In this document: piece after piece, positions 44,186 to 55,697 of the stretch | Numbering within the stretch: position 1 is the first letter of the stretch | Layout of the letters: every line of letters begins with the position of its first letter | Source of the DNA: Yponomeuta sedellus | Taxonomy: Eukaryota; Arthropoda; Insecta; Lepidoptera; Yponomeutidae | Reading direction: 5' to 3' | Length of the DNA: 64,000 bases | Assembly: GCA_934045075.1 (NCBI GenBank) | Contig: OW203724.1 | Coordinates: 21,233,721 to 21,297,720 of the forward strand | Program-made: the position numbers and the translations under genes | The notes under the pieces: model-generated | Databases searched by the model: none | Seen by the model: only the letters and a program-made list of their open reading frames with translations | Told to the model about the DNA's origin: nothing

Positions 44186-44391
44186 GGCAGCGACATCTGG
44201 CTGAAGTAATTTTCATCACTGTACGTAATACAGAGAATATTGTAAAGAGGCTCGAAATTTCACTGATGATGCCGGTGAGTCGCCCATTAGCTCAGTTGGA
44301 AAGAGCGCTGGCACGAATAGCCAGAGGTCGCGGGTTCGAATCCCGGCATGGGTGGAATTTTTAGCCTCTGAATAGGTTTTTAAAACTGTGC
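44186..44391 (+). repeat. SINE-B with well-kept tRNA cloverleaf
   Basis: 44282-44353 folds as a cloverleaf: acceptor GCCCAT/ATGGGT, D arm GCTC/GAGC, anticodon arm CTGGC/GCCAG with 7-base loop ACGAATA, and T arm around TTCGAAT with one mismatch. U33 is replaced by C, and the SINE body follows, so it is not a working tRNA. About 95 bp of family sequence precede the head. Confidence 0.85.
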
Positions 44392-44512
44392 ATGAGCATA
44401 CCGAGTTTTTAAAAGCACACATACGTGGTAGGCATATTATTGGAGGCCCGCGCCGGCCATTTCAAATTTACGAGTACATATGTTGTGTTGCATAATGTAA
44501 CAAACAGTAATT

Positions 44513-44643
44513 GGTAGAGCGCTGGCACGGATAGCCAGAGGTTGCGGGTTCGAATCCCGGCATGGGTGAAATTTTTAGCCTCTAAATAGGTTTTCAAATT
44601 TGTTCCTTAGCACGGGTTAGTGCATTAAAAATAAAAATAGTGT
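44513..44643 (+). repeat. SINE-B, 5' truncated, with TSD
   Basis: AAACAGTAATT at 44502-44512 and 44644-44654. It starts in the tRNA D arm (GGTAGAGCGC) and ends at the A-rich tail AAAATAGTGT. Confidence 0.85.
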
Positions 44644-45037
44644 AAACAGTAATTAGTCTACAGCTTGGCAAAAAAGTTTAATAATAATTATGGCAACAAT
44701 ATCCATACTAAAGTCCCAAAAGTGACTTTTCTCCATACAAAGTTTTGTTTTTAAATTTCAAGACTTATTTGCTAAACTATACGTCTATATTTGCGCCTTC
44801 CAAAAGTCTAGAGCCTCCTTGTAAGTTCTATTTTTTTTCTACTGCTCGTCTTTTGTTTTATCTTCTTGAGAAAAAATTTGCGCATGCAACATGTACTTAA
44901 ACATCGCATTTTTGGTGAGGATCTACAGAAGAAATAAAACTTTTCATATGGCGCCCTTGGAACGACCGGCTATCGTTGAAACAAATGTAGCGTCGTCAGT
45001 CATTGGCCATATTAGCACGATCGAAAACCGTATATTT

Positions 45038-45223
45038 GACAACCTCTGTGGCGTTGTGGTAGCGCATCTGCCTGCCATTCGAGAGATCCCGGGCTTGAAC
45101 CCCAGCTGGGAATAAAAAAAACCCAGGTCTTGAATGTTTACATGTCTGTGATGTCGCTGTTTCTAGTTCCCATGACACAGGGCATCCTAGTGTGGGCCTG
45201 TATGTAAATGTTATATTATGTTA
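45038..45223 (+). repeat. SINE-A copy
   Basis: Head, body and ATGTTATATTATGTT tail as at 8489, with a small internal deletion near 45197 (GTGTGGGCCTG). Confidence 0.8.
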
Positions 45224-45307
45224 CTTTAAAGCTAAGTACCTACTATTTACTTTTCCCTTCAGGTATACTCAATAACATAGCAATTTTTCTCTATTCTGTT
45301 TAACAGG

Positions 45308-45358
45308 ACACTCGTGAGCAAATGTTCGTACGGGCCAAGGCCCACGAACGTGAAGGGA
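45308..45358 (+). other. Very weak exon candidate
   Basis: TTTTTCTCTATTCTGTTTAA then CAG precedes an open frame (DTREQMFVRAKAHEREGR), with GTTTAT as a possible donor at 45359. The frame stays open to a TAG at about 45434. No domain is recognised. Confidence 0.12.
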
Positions 45359-45531
45359 GGTTTATGACTTTTATTGCTCAAAATCGTCTCTGGGCCATTT
45401 TCTTGGGTCCTTGCCCGATTTATATTACCAATTAGCTCTTTAAATAAAAGAGATCTCGTTTGAAGTCGTATAAACAATTTGGGGCCACGAAAATAGCATA
45501 GAACCTCTGATGAGGGTTGTACAAAGTAAGA

Positions 45532-45640
45532 TAAGAACATTCTTTATTGTACACACCAGAAAGTATAAAGTAATCCAAGTATAAGATTAGAACTCTTTAT
45601 TTTACACACCAAAAAACAAAATACATAAAAAGGTATAGGT
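45532..45640 (-). repeat. LINE 3' end pieces
   Basis: TTCTTTATTGTACACACC and CTCTTTATTTTACACACC, two reversed copies of the TGTACAATAAAGAA terminal block. Confidence 0.4.
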
Positions 45641-45798
45641 ATAGTAAATCCTTTGTTTATTCCAGCTTCAACCTTTCAAATTTTAAACGCTGTGTCTCTA
45701 CGTTGCACTTATATAATGTAGAGTAGTAATTCTCGTACATCTACTTTTGGGAAAATAATACATTTATTTCTCTTTTACCCAGTCAGTCGTTAGGATGG

Positions 45799-45962
45799 CC
45801 AAGCTGCCCATAAGGCCTCTGACATTGGTTTAGAGGCCTTATGGGCAGCTTGATAACTTCTGACAGTTAGGCCCGCCACTGTCTTACAGTTCTCCAGTCG
45901 TAGCCTTCCTGCGAAGCATTAAGAAACCCGTGCCCAAGCAATGTGGGACAAACAAGGATTCA
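45799..45962 (+). repeat. SINE-F piece with head-to-head inverted part
   Basis: AAGCTGCCCATAAGGCCTCT is followed within about 10 bp by its inverse (AGAGGCCTTATGGGCAGCTT). A plus-oriented SINE-F 3' half then runs to GGGACAAACAAGG. Confidence 0.65.
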
Positions 45963-46308
45963 GGGTTGAAAGTAGGTTGAGGATGGATGTGCCAAACAGA
46001 TTTTGTTCTTTTAATAGAGATGATTTAAAAACGCTTGCGCCCTACAAACAGATTTTTCCACAGCCACAACCTACTAAAATAGTGGCTGTATAGTTAATCA
46101 GACGTGAAATTATACCTCCTAACGAACTAAATTCGTCTTGAGCATTGTTGAACAATAAAATTGAACCATTAACGCTGTTGTTAGGGAACGGTAGCGCTGC
46201 TTATGACTTCAGTTAGACCGGTAAGGCAGTGAAATTGGCCAATAACCGTTGGTTCGATTGGTCTCAGTGAATTTTATTTAATAGTCCATGCAGCGTTCTC
46301 TTGGTCAA

Positions 46309-46716
46309 GAAGTGTGGTAGCTCTGTGTTTAAAACCATGGACTGGCAACCGAGAGCCCCAGGTTCGATCTCGAGTGCGGGCAAGTACCAATGACTTTGTT
46401 TAATTTCAAGTTTACGGACATTTACGAATTTGTAGTCGCAATACCACACGCTAACGGTGAAAGAAAACATTGTGAGGGAACCCGCGGCTTGGTTGGCTCC
46501 GCACGTATTGACTAGTCTTTCCTGTGGGCTAGGCCGACTAAGCTGTCAGGCTGGTATAGGTGCTGGGCAAGCCTACACCATCTATAAAACCATGTCCCAG
46601 GCACTACAGCGTGGGAGTGGTCCCTTCACCCATTTAGTGTGAGTGAAGATACCACTGGACGCTGTATAAATCATCTCATTAAGTAGATGCAAAAAAGCCA
46701 ATATTATTATTTATTA
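46309..46716 (+). repeat. SINE-C full copy with 12-bp TSD
   Basis: TCTCTTGGTCAA at 46297-46308 and 46717-46728. It carries the tRNA-like head (GTGTGGTAGCTCTGTG, GGTTCGATCTC), body and a GATGCAAAAAAGCC + ATT-rich tail. Confidence 0.88.
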
Positions 46717-46999
46717 TCTCTTGGTCAATGTCGATAATCTGCAGTGATTGGAATCTACTTAGCGTGTCGATGCCAAGCCATCGTAGTGAAAGGATTTGCC
46801 AACCAGCGTAAGGGACTCACTGGTTGTTGCCCGGGGTGCGCAAGACGTACAGGCTCATTGAGTAGGTCATCCGGGGAGGCTCCTTTCATGCACCCCATTG
46901 GAATTAAAATGTCTGAATTCCATAAGCTGGTAATAGCAGCAGACTGGGAGTGAGGGTACAACTCACATACTTTTAGATTGGATTGGATTGGAGCGACAG

Positions 47000-47170
47000 A
47001 ATGCCTCTTTCTCGATCTGGAGGTCGTAGGTTCGAATGGCATGTAACAATGACTTTGTTGGCATTTGTGAAGTTATAGTAACAATACCCACTCAGCAGCG
47101 GTGAAGGAAAACATCTTGAGGATACTTTAGTGTCTGAAGTGTACCTCAGCGCCTGCTCATTATAATTAGT
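47000..47170 (+). repeat. SINE-D copy, decayed
   Basis: B box GTCGTAGGTTCGAATGGC, GAAGTTATAGTAACAATACC, GGTGAAGGAAAACATCTTGA, TGTCTGAAGTG. Confidence 0.65.
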
Positions 47171-47575
47171 CCAACTCTGAGTCTACGTGCGAACATCAGA
47201 GGACTAAACTGCATCATGAAATTAAAGTCTTATTTAGTAAACAATAATGGCGGAATGGGTAACCATAGACTACGATTAGTGCTGTGATGTATGTTGATAA
47301 AATGTCGATGTCGATAAAACTATGGTGCATTTCTGCTGGCGCTATTCAAGACAATAGAATATTGTACTTCCGAAGATTAAGTGTCAGGTACCTATACTTG
47401 AAAATAATATGGACGTAAGAAGGAATTAAACTAAATAAAACATTAAAATCTGTTTATTCCAAACAGAATTTATTTTACCGAATGAGATTATATAGATAAC
47501 TTGACATGGCAATTTCGTGATTTTTGTATGTTAATGTTTTAAATGATATGATTATGATCATGTGTTGAATGATTG

Positions 47576-47725
47576 TGTAATTAGTCAACTACCTACAGCC
47601 CACCTCTGCCTACTGCTGGATAAAAAGCTTTTTCACATCACGCCATCTTTTGCCATCCACACCCATGAGCTCTCTGCCAACTTGTCCACATCATCCGACC
47701 ATCGGCTGTTGGTCTACCATATGAC
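47576..47725 (-). pseudogene. Decayed RTE-type pol end
   Basis: A minus-strand frame gives TNSRWSDDVDKLAESSWVWM, similar to the RW-DD(L/V)-K-A—W pattern before the RTE C-terminus. The tail CTTTTTATCCAGCAGTAGG is a decayed coding tail. Confidence 0.4.
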
Positions 47726-47857
47726 GCCCGTCTGTTTCGAGGCCTCTATTCAACGGAATCACGGGAAGATGGCTTCTGGAACATGACAGTAACGTCTTCC
47801 CTAGCCATTTTCCCGCCTCGCCAAGCCCATCGTCGCTTCAGACTCGATGTCAACGTT

Positions 47858-48112
47858 TCATGTCCCCATTGTTTGGTGCACGGGTCTCTTCCTGCATCGC
47901 AGAATGATTAAGCTTTACTCCACCACACGGCGGCCAAGTCTGTCAGAAGTTATCAAGCCGCCCGTAAGGCCTCTGACAGCCGGCACCAACGGGTCAACGT
48001 GCCTTACGAAGCACGGAAGAGCTCGGAGAACTGCCACTAGCGGTCGTCACGAGATGGTCACCCGTCCTAAACCTGACCGCGCCTGTTGTTGCTCAACTCA
48101 AGAGATTTATTC
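47858..48112 (-). repeat. SINE-F with internal deletion
   Basis: Reverse copy that jumps from the GGCGGCCAAG region to CTGTCAGAAGTTATC and again within the palindromic middle. The 5S-like head is kept (ACCGCGCCTGTTGTTGCTCA). Confidence 0.75.
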
Positions 48113-49076
48113 CAGTGGGAGATTTTGTTTTTGAGTATTAAAAAACTAAGTAGTTGTCGAGAAGTGGGTAGATGGCGCTGAACTGACTACGTTAATAGCC
48201 GTGTCTTACGATTTGAGACGATTGATAACCATTGATCGACAAAATATTGGTATTTACATAATGTATACTTCGTTTTATGATCTCAAAAATCCAAGACAAA
48301 TACTAAAAAAATAATGTGGTTTTCCGTATAGGTTATGGGTAATTTTCCGTACCCACAACTTACCAAGTTCAGCGCCATCTATCCAGCGACTAGGGAAGTA
48401 TTTAAAAAACAATAAAAAGAAAATCCCTCATAACGACTAAGCCAGGAGCGCTTCGGACTCACCAGTCTTAAAACTAAATAATTAAGCGCCTACTCCTTCC
48501 ATAAGCGTCAAAAGGAAATATCAATCTCTTAGTTACAAGTCCATCTTCGAGCCAAAATATAGTTTAACTTATCGGAAATAGCCCCAATGGCTCATCGAAT
48601 TTTGTAATGTAAATCACTTGCCGTTTTCAAACAAAAGAAAACCTTGCCTCACAGATTCAAAGCTCATTTTAATTTAAAATTGTTTCTAAATGCTCGGTAT
48701 CCGGTCAGGTCAATATTGCTCCGGGCAATAATTTAAAGTGAAGTTTAACTCCAATTATATTTAAGAAACTGATCTTCCTTTTAAGTGGAGATCCGCTATT
48801 TAATGCATAAAATACGAGTTAATAGATCACCAAAATTAAGCTACGTATGTATTACAAGTATTGATGCAAAAGGTCAACTCCAGTAACTATCGAAAAAATA
48901 ACGTCAAAATTATCACCAATTATAGACCATAGATTCTAAAAATAGTAGTCACTTTTGTTCAGATTTCTAATGTTCACTTTTAGATAAGACTGTTTTATAA
49001 AAAAAGTTGGGGTTTTTTTTTTTTTCAATTGGTCGTTAACACCCCGAAGTGCCTTCAGCCGTTATTGCTAGACTAA
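48113..49076. other. Unassigned DNA
   Basis: No gene or repeat was recognised. Confidence 0.35.
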
Positions 49077-49267
49077 GGGCCTGTTTCACAATCTGCAGAT
49101 AAAGTTCCGAATAAGCTATCTGCAACCAGGGCTGCCGTTCGTTCCAAATTTGAAGCCATAAAAGAACACACGCAATATAGGAATATTTATTGACAAACGG
49201 CAACCAGGCTGTTTGTTCATAAATATAGCTTATCTAGAAATTTATTTGAACATTGTGAAACATGGGC
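49077..49267. repeat. MITE with TAA flanks
   Basis: Ends GGGCCTGTTTCACAATCTGC and the inverse of ACATTGTGAAACATGGGC, plus ATAAGCTAT further in. TAA flanks both sides (49074-49076, 49268-49270), as expected for PIF/Harbinger-type elements. An inner block GCTGCCGTT...AACGGCAACC is also inverted. Confidence 0.65.
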
Positions 49268-49270
49268 TAA

Positions 49271-49777
49271 GTAACACAATCGTTCACATGTATAATATAA
49301 AAAGTAATAGGAATTATTATTAATCGATCCGAGAACTATTTTTAATCGCTGGTTTCCCTCGCCTCGTCGCTCAACTCTTTGCAGTGTGAACGCGTCTAAC
49401 CTAAACACTAGGACAATAATCCTCCAGCGAGAAGATTAGGCGATATCAACCAAGAACTGGTTATGTAGTGATCCTACACTCAATACCAACCATAGAGTCA
49501 AAAGTAAGTTACATTTTTTACCCTTTCTCCTGGAGCCATATGTTATGGCGCGTGCGGCGGTGCACCTGTGATCAGTGGTGATGTGCAAGGTGCTCTCTTC
49601 CTAAATAGACACTTTACTGGCGCCAAAATGTTATTTGCAAACATTAGTGGTATGTATGTTGTGGAAAAGAGTATAATGGTGAATAAAATCATGGATTAAT
49701 GATTTAAAGCGCAAGGTGTGAACTAGACAAATTGTAGAGTTTCCTTCTCAAAAAAAATCTACAAAAATAGTACCTTT
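49271..49777. other. Unassigned DNA
   Basis: No gene or repeat was recognised. Confidence 0.35.
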
Positions 49778-50640
49778 TGAAAACCTATTTAGAGGCTGAA
49801 AATTCCACCCATGACGGGATTCGAACCCATGACCTCTGGCTATCCGTGCCAGCGCTCTATCCAACTGAGCTAATGGGCGACTCCCCGGCATCAGTGAAAT
49901 TTCGAACCTCTTTACACTATTCTCTGTATTACGTACAGGCAGCGACATCTGGCTGAAGTAGATTGCATCACTTACAGCCCCGACTACCTCCTTTACAGTT
50001 AGGTTTTTACGGGTTAGTGCATTAAAAATAAAAATAGTATAATCATGTGGGTACAGCGATATCATTCCAATGTAAAAACCTAACTGCAAAGTAGGTAGTC
50101 GGGACTGTAAGTGATGCAACCTACTTCAGCCAGATGTCGCTGCCTGTACGTAATACAGAGAATAGTGTAAAGAGGTTCGAAATTTTGAATTTGGATAGAG
50201 CGCTGGCACGGATAGACAGAGGTTGCGGGTTCGAATCCCAGCATGGGTGGAATTTTTAGCCTTCAAATAGGTTTTTAAAATTGTCCTTAGCACGGGTTAG
50301 TGCATTAAAAATAAAAATAGTATAATCATGTGGGTACAGTGATATCGTTCCGATGTAAAACCTAACTGCAAAGTAGGTAGTCGGGGCTGTAAGTGATGCA
50401 ATTTGCTTAAGCCAGATGTCGCTGCCTGTACGCAATACAGAGAATAGTGTTAAGAAGTTCAAAATTTCACTGATGCCGGTGAGTTGCCCATTGGCTCAAT
50501 TGGAAGAGCGCTGGCACGGATAGCCAGAGGTTGCGGGCTCGAATCCCGGCATGGGTGAAATTTTTAGCCTCTAAATAGGTTTTTAAATTTGTCCTTAGCA
50601 CGGGTTAGTGTATTAAAAATAAAAATAGTATAACAATGTA
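49778..50640. repeat. SINE-B cluster: one reverse unit and two forward units
   Basis: 49778-50010 is a reverse unit. At 50010/50011 the orientation flips and two forward units follow, with heads near 50188-50250 and 50484-50555. Arms about 100 bp on each side of the junction (for example GTAGTCGGGACTGTAAGTGA at about 50094) are inverted, so the transcript could form a long hairpin. Confidence 0.75.
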
Positions 50641-50942
50641 TAAATGTTGTGTATAGTTTGTATGTTTTTTTTTTTTTTTAATAAATACTGTTAAAGTAAA
50701 GACTTTGACATTTCGTGATGATTTTTGAATTACTGAACAGAATGAACGACCTAGAACGAGCAAAAATGTTGATAAATATGAGAGCTTCTTATCTTTTAAC
50801 AATTTACCATTAACAATTTGCCTACAATGAGGAAAGAGCTGAATAATTCGGAATTCAGCTCTATCTGTGGTGTCAACTTTATTTTTGAAACAATTTTATT
50901 ATTAATTAAATAAGTTTTAAGTTAAGTAAAAAGATGTAAGTA

Positions 50943-51100
50943 ATATAGACAGTATCGTAAAGAGTTTAGAAATTTCACTGATGCCGGTAGTCGCCTATTA
51001 GCTCAGTTGGGAGAGCGCTGGCACGTTTAGCCAGAGGTCGCGTGTTCGAGTCCCGGCATTGGTGGAATTTTTAACCTCTAAATATATTTTTTTAAATATT
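50943..51100 (+). repeat. SINE-B copy
   Basis: GGTTTAG-type start, tRNA-like head (TATTAGCTCAGTTGGGAGAG, GTGTTCGAGTCCCGG) and AACCTCTAAATATATTTTTTT. Confidence 0.75.
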
Positions 51101-51443
51101 GTTTTAATTTACATAACATAACTTACTTTCATTACTACCGTCAAATACTGTTATTGATCCTTTGTTCTTTTTATTGATAGTGTTTCTATTAATAGATCCG
51201 ATGATAGCCTCGAAAGAGATCACCTAGTCACTTAGGGCAATGGCACTTGAGGTTATCTCCCTTTCATCTTTGGCTAATAACTATTCATTTTGGATAATAA
51301 AAATTGTATCGACATTTCGGATCATAGTGCTATAAATCTACCGTAATCGCTCCGAGCAGAATAGCTTAAACAACTCTTGATGCTTCTCCGAAGTGAATTG
51401 TAATATTTTTGGCGTAGTACGAAATCCAGGCTTGTTATTGGGG

Positions 51444-52100
51444 TGACGATCTCTGCGGCGTAGCGGTAGCGCATCTGCCTACCATGCAAGAGGTTCCGAG
51501 TTCGAACCCCGGGCAAAAAAACCCTCCAGGTCTTGGATGTTTACATGTTTGTGATGTCGTTGTTTCTGGTTCCCACGACACAGGGTATCCTAGTGTGGGG
51601 CCAGAAGCAATGTATGTGCCTGTATGTAAATGTTATTACACTATTTTTATTTTTAATGCACTAACCCGTGCTAAGGAACAAATTTAAAAAACCTATTTAG
51701 AGGCTAAAAATTTCACCCATGCCGGGATTCGAACCCGCAACCTCTGGCTATCCGTACCAGCGCTCTACCAATTGAGCCAATGGGCGACTCACGGCATCAG
51801 TGAAATTTCGAACCTCTTTACAATATTCTCTGTATTACGTACAGGCAGCGACATCTGACTTAAGCAAATTGCATTACTTACAGCCCCGACTACCTACTTT
51901 GCAGTTAGGTTTAACATCGGAACGATATCACTGTACCCACATGATTACACTATTTTTATTTTTAATGCACTAACCCGTGCTAAGGAACAAATTTAAAAAC
52001 CTATTTAGAGGCTAAAAATTTCACCCATGCCGGGATTCGAACCCGCAACCTCTGGCTATCCGTACCATCGCAAATGTAAATGTTATGTTATGTTAAAAAA
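51444..52100 (+). repeat. SINE-A split by a SINE-B insertion
   Basis: Head and body occupy 51444-51636, and the last tail bases resume at 52074 (ATGTAAATGTTATGTTATGT). The break is marked by the duplicated 13 bp ATGTAAATGTTAT. Confidence 0.85.
51637..52073 (-). repeat. SINE-B 1.4-unit tandem nested in SINE-A, with TSD
   Basis: ATGTAAATGTTAT at 51624-51636 and 52074-52086. In element orientation it starts inside a tRNA anticodon stem, passes the A-rich tail and upstream block, and then carries a complete second head and tail. Confidence 0.88.
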
Positions 52101-52757
52101 GATTTATAAGAACGGTTGTTAATTTACTTATCACAAACTTTATGACTTAAAACTACAATTGCGAAAATAAGTTTTTTTTTATAATTCCTACATGTTTATA
52201 CTTGTTGCAGCGAATGTATGAAACAGATGATATTTTACCTCGATATTAGTTCTACTCCCGAAATAAAAGTTTTGATTGTAATTTAAGTTATATCGAAATT
52301 TTTTGTTACTCATTTTATTAGCAAAATTAATTGGCAATGTGTGGGCACGTTTAAGTATTTGTTTTGAAATTTCAAGCGCCGAGGTAATTTCATCGTCGTG
52401 GGTTAGCTGGAAGAAAATACTTTAGTCTAGCGGTCGCTTTTCCAAAATCGTAAATTTTGGTTCCGGAGAGAAGTGTTGTCACGAAGGCCAGAATGAGCAC
52501 CGTAGGTTTGGATAATCCGAACTTACATGTCGACAAATTTTTCACTTCAAATAAGTAAGTAGTATATTTCATAAGTGACATGAAAACACTTACACTTTAT
52601 TAGTTTTACGTTAAGGAAAATACAGTGAAAAATTTCCTTGTCCAATCGCCAAAGGCGTCATCACATCCTTAATTACCATGAGTTATTTTTAAATTTAATT
52701 TTTATTTTCTAAGTTTCACTTCAATGATTCATAAATGGCATGTAAAAACTTACCAAG
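52101..52757. other. Unassigned; duplicated segment and orphan ORF
   Basis: 52590-52715 resembles 53265-53385 (TTTTACGTTA, ACAGTGAAAA, CCATGAGT), either a local duplication or a dispersed repeat. Minus-strand ORF 52581-52390 (63 codons) includes a hydrophobic LSKPTVLILAFVTTLLSG stretch but has no recognised family. Confidence 0.3.
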
Positions 52758-53000
52758 ACGGTCTCGGTGGCGCAGCGGTTTGGCACGCTGACTGTCAAAC
52801 CGAAGGTCTCAGGTTCGATCCCCGGCCGGGTAAAACTAGGAAACAAACTTTTCTCGTTTGTTTCGGGTCTTGGATGTTATCTATGTATTTGTTGTATTAA
52901 ATCTATCGTCGAGTTAACACCTGTAACACAAGTCGATTAGTTGTACTTAGTATGGGGCTTACGAGATCTGTGTAAAATGTCCATGAACATTTATTTGTTT
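52758..53000 (+). repeat. SINE-H, fullest copy
   Basis: tRNA-like head (GGTCTCGGTGGCGCAGCGG, B box AGGTTCGATCCCCGG), then GGGTCTTGGATGTTATCTAT, ATTAAATCTATCGTCGAG, TAGTATGGGGCTTACGAGAT and an AT tail. Confidence 0.8.
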
Positions 53001-53009
53001 ACTATATAA

Positions 53010-53265
53010 TTTTTAATGCACTAACCCGTGCTTAGGACAATTTTTAAAAACTATTTAGAAATGCTGCAAGTGATGCAAATTGCTTCAGCTGGATGTTGCT
53101 GCCTGTACGTAATACGGAGAGTATCGTAAAGAGGTTCGAAATTTCATTGATGCCGGTGAGTCGCCCATTAGCTCAGTTGGGCGAGCGCTGGCAGGTTAGC
53201 CAGAGGTTGCGGGTTCGTGTCCCGGCATGGGTGGAATTTTTAGCCTCTAAATAGGTTTTTAAATG
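53010..53265 (+). repeat. SINE-B, forward unit fused to a reversed tail
   Basis: 53010-53058 is the reversed A-rich tail and TTTAG block. From about 53063 a forward unit with head (GCCCATTAGCTCAGTTGGGC) follows. This is the same head-to-head form as at 50010. Confidence 0.65.
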
Positions 53266-53385
53266 TATTTATTTACCTTTATTCGTTTTACGTTATTAAA
53301 AATTACAGTGAAAATTTTCTTGTCGGATCACCAAAATCCTCGTAATTTCCATGAGTAATTTTTTAACTTAATATTTATTTTATTG

Positions 53386-54099
53386 TAAGAGCAGTACACA
53401 TAAAAATACCTCCAACCATAATATTCTTTCCTGCAATACAATCGAACGCCAGCCAACTCTTCAATCACTCTACATGCCGATGCCCGCACAAATAACATCT
53501 GGCCAACCGGACATTACGGACGTTGGTCCGCTCTTATCATAAAGACTTAGAGTTGAAATTCGACTGTAAATCATGATGTGCTGTCATGTGTAAGCGCACA
53601 TAAAGCCGCGAGAGCCCGCGGCTAAGCAGCAACACCTGAGTTGATCTTTTGCTCAAGACTAAATAGAATATAGGAGTTTCTACAGAAGCTTCACTTGATG
53701 ACTAATCATCAAGTGAAGCATCTTTATTTCCAAAATAATTTTCAATACAGCAAAACTCTTTGCTCTACAGAGTGAGATTAAAATCACGAGTAATTGTTTT
53801 AAGGGAATGTTTTTCTTGTAGATAATCGAAATTTCGTCGTTTAGTTCAAAATTGTTATCACAAATCAAAGCAATACGAAGTATTAAGACTTTGTTTTTTT
53901 TTCTTTTACGTTAAAGGGCTATCCACCGGCTAACAAAAAAAATCTTTTTTAATAAGTCCTCGTTAAAAGACACCATAAAAACCTTTAGAACCGACCACTT
54001 ATAATCTAGGGTCAAAACAAGTCTGTTGCCTTAGTCTGTGTCTTGTGTGAATATTATAGATGTTGAACTCATTTTCCTTTCGTTGAACTCGTCATCAAA
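53386..54099. other. Unassigned; perfect hairpin at 53688-53719
   Basis: GCTTCACTTGATGA and its exact inverse are separated by 4 bases. No gene was recognised. Confidence 0.5.
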
Positions 54100-54340
54100 A
54101 GGCTTCACTAGTCCACTGCTGGACATAGCACTCCCCTAAAGAGCGCCACGTTGTGCTATCATACTGGGTAATGCCCATAATCCCCACGCTGGGCATGCGG
54201 GTTGGGGATCGCAGTTCGGTGGAATTGTACTGCAGGAGGCGCTGCTGCCCACCCCCCGGTTTGGGTCTCATAGTCGCCTTTTACGACACCCGCGGGAAGA
54301 ATTAGGTTGGTGCTATTCTCTAGACCGACGCCACACAGCA
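54100..54340 (-). repeat. SINE-E copy
   Basis: Full body with the standard 5' end (CACACAGC on the plus strand) and variant tail (GTCCACTGCTGGACATAGCA). No clear TSD. Confidence 0.75.
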
Positions 54341-54601
54341 AGTCGTTAAGAAGTTGAACTCATTAAGAACCAAAACAGTTTTTGTTTTATTACAAGAAAA
54401 AATTGTCAACGATAAAAAACATTTGGTTAATTTCCGTTAGTTAATAGTAAATACGAGTGATAAACGATAATGCAAAAAAAAATTATTAAAATACTTTATT
54501 ATGTATACGTATAAAATTGCAAAAGGAGAAATTGAGACGGGTAGTTGGTGCTCGTCGAATATTAATGTACATACTTTAATATTCGACAATTTTCCGATAT
54601 A

Positions 54602-54716
54602 AGGTTGCCTCGAAGAAATTGCTACCAGCAATAAGGCCACCATTTGTACCTCTTTTTTTGTATCTGTAATTATTTTGCTGATGTACAATAAAGAATATTC
54701 TTATCTTATCTCGTTG
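54602..54716 (+). repeat. LINE 3' UTR end
   Basis: CGAAGAAATTGCTACCAGCA, ATAAGGCCACC and TGTACAATAAAGAATATTC followed by TTATCTTATC. Confidence 0.6.
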
Positions 54717-55461
54717 TTTACATGTTTACAACTCCTCTGCTAACTACTTCGCGTTTGTGCCCTATTTCGCATGTATGTCATTAACAATTCACGTCGACAA
54801 GAATCCTTCACAGCGTTGTTTCTGACGTCTCTCTAGCTCGTATTTGTTTAACGATTGTAAAAATAGTGTATCCTTCAGTGATAAAATTTTTGGACATTAG
54901 AATATTCTTTCTTTCTATGTTTCTCTCTTTCTCTCTTTATTCTTCTTCTTATTCTTTTCATGTCAGTGATTCGACCAGTTTATATTTATTATAATACTCA
55001 TACTATGCTCCAGCTGTACCAACGTTTTCAGAGAGGTAATTATAAAAGTTGTTCGAATCGAGGAATATAATAATTTTCTCTGTATTCTACCAAACCTGTC
55101 AGCAACACCTCCTAGAAAGCCAATTGCATAAAATGTAACTTCTGTTCGTATTCCTTTTTGTGCCATTGCTCTTTAAAGAACGGTACTGCCAAATTACTGG
55201 TTTGTTTTAAACTTCGAACGCATGCAAAGTGTACTAGTCATAGAAAATATGATTAGCCAGTAGGGCTTACTGTGTTTATGATGTATGTTGTCGAGGTAAG
55301 TGGACGAATATACCATTCCTGTGGATTTATTTATTTATGTTTATCTTTATCTATCTTTACAGGTTTACGCTTAACGTGATAGAGAAAGCGCCAGTTTCTA
55401 AATTGAGGATTTTGCTAAGTAAATACTTAACTGCAGTGCTGTCTCTACGGATTTCTCAGAA
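54717..55461. other. Unassigned DNA
   Basis: Pyrimidine-rich tract at about 54905-54960. Minus-strand ORF 55166-54963 has no recognised domain. Confidence 0.35.
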
Positions 55462-55550
55462 TACTGCACCATGGGGACCAAGTCCTGGTTGGTGGAGGAT
55501 TGTAAGATAAGTTATCAAGCCCCCTATAAGGCCTCTGGACAAGGTTAAGC
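55462..55550 (-). repeat. SINE-F middle fragment
   Basis: GGGGACCAAGTCCTGGTTGG, GGAGGATTGTAAGA and AAGGCCTCTGG in reversed family order. Confidence 0.6.
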
Positions 55551-55697
55551 TGTAACGGTGCAAACCTTTTTACACCATTTTTATTCCTTTTTCTATCTAT
55601 CATTTTCAAATATTTAAATTATGTGACACATTTTGAAATTATTTTTTTGACATCCGTGTTTCCCTCATTTTCATCATTACAGCTTTACCCTTTGACC

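Noticed and set aside
44282..44353. tRNA gene-like cloverleaf
   Set aside because: U33 is replaced, the T stem has a mismatch, and the same sequence with the same flanks recurs many times as SINE-B.
49748..50119. 123-codon minus-strand ORF
   Set aside because: Crosses the SINE-B head-to-head junction; translation of repeat sequence.
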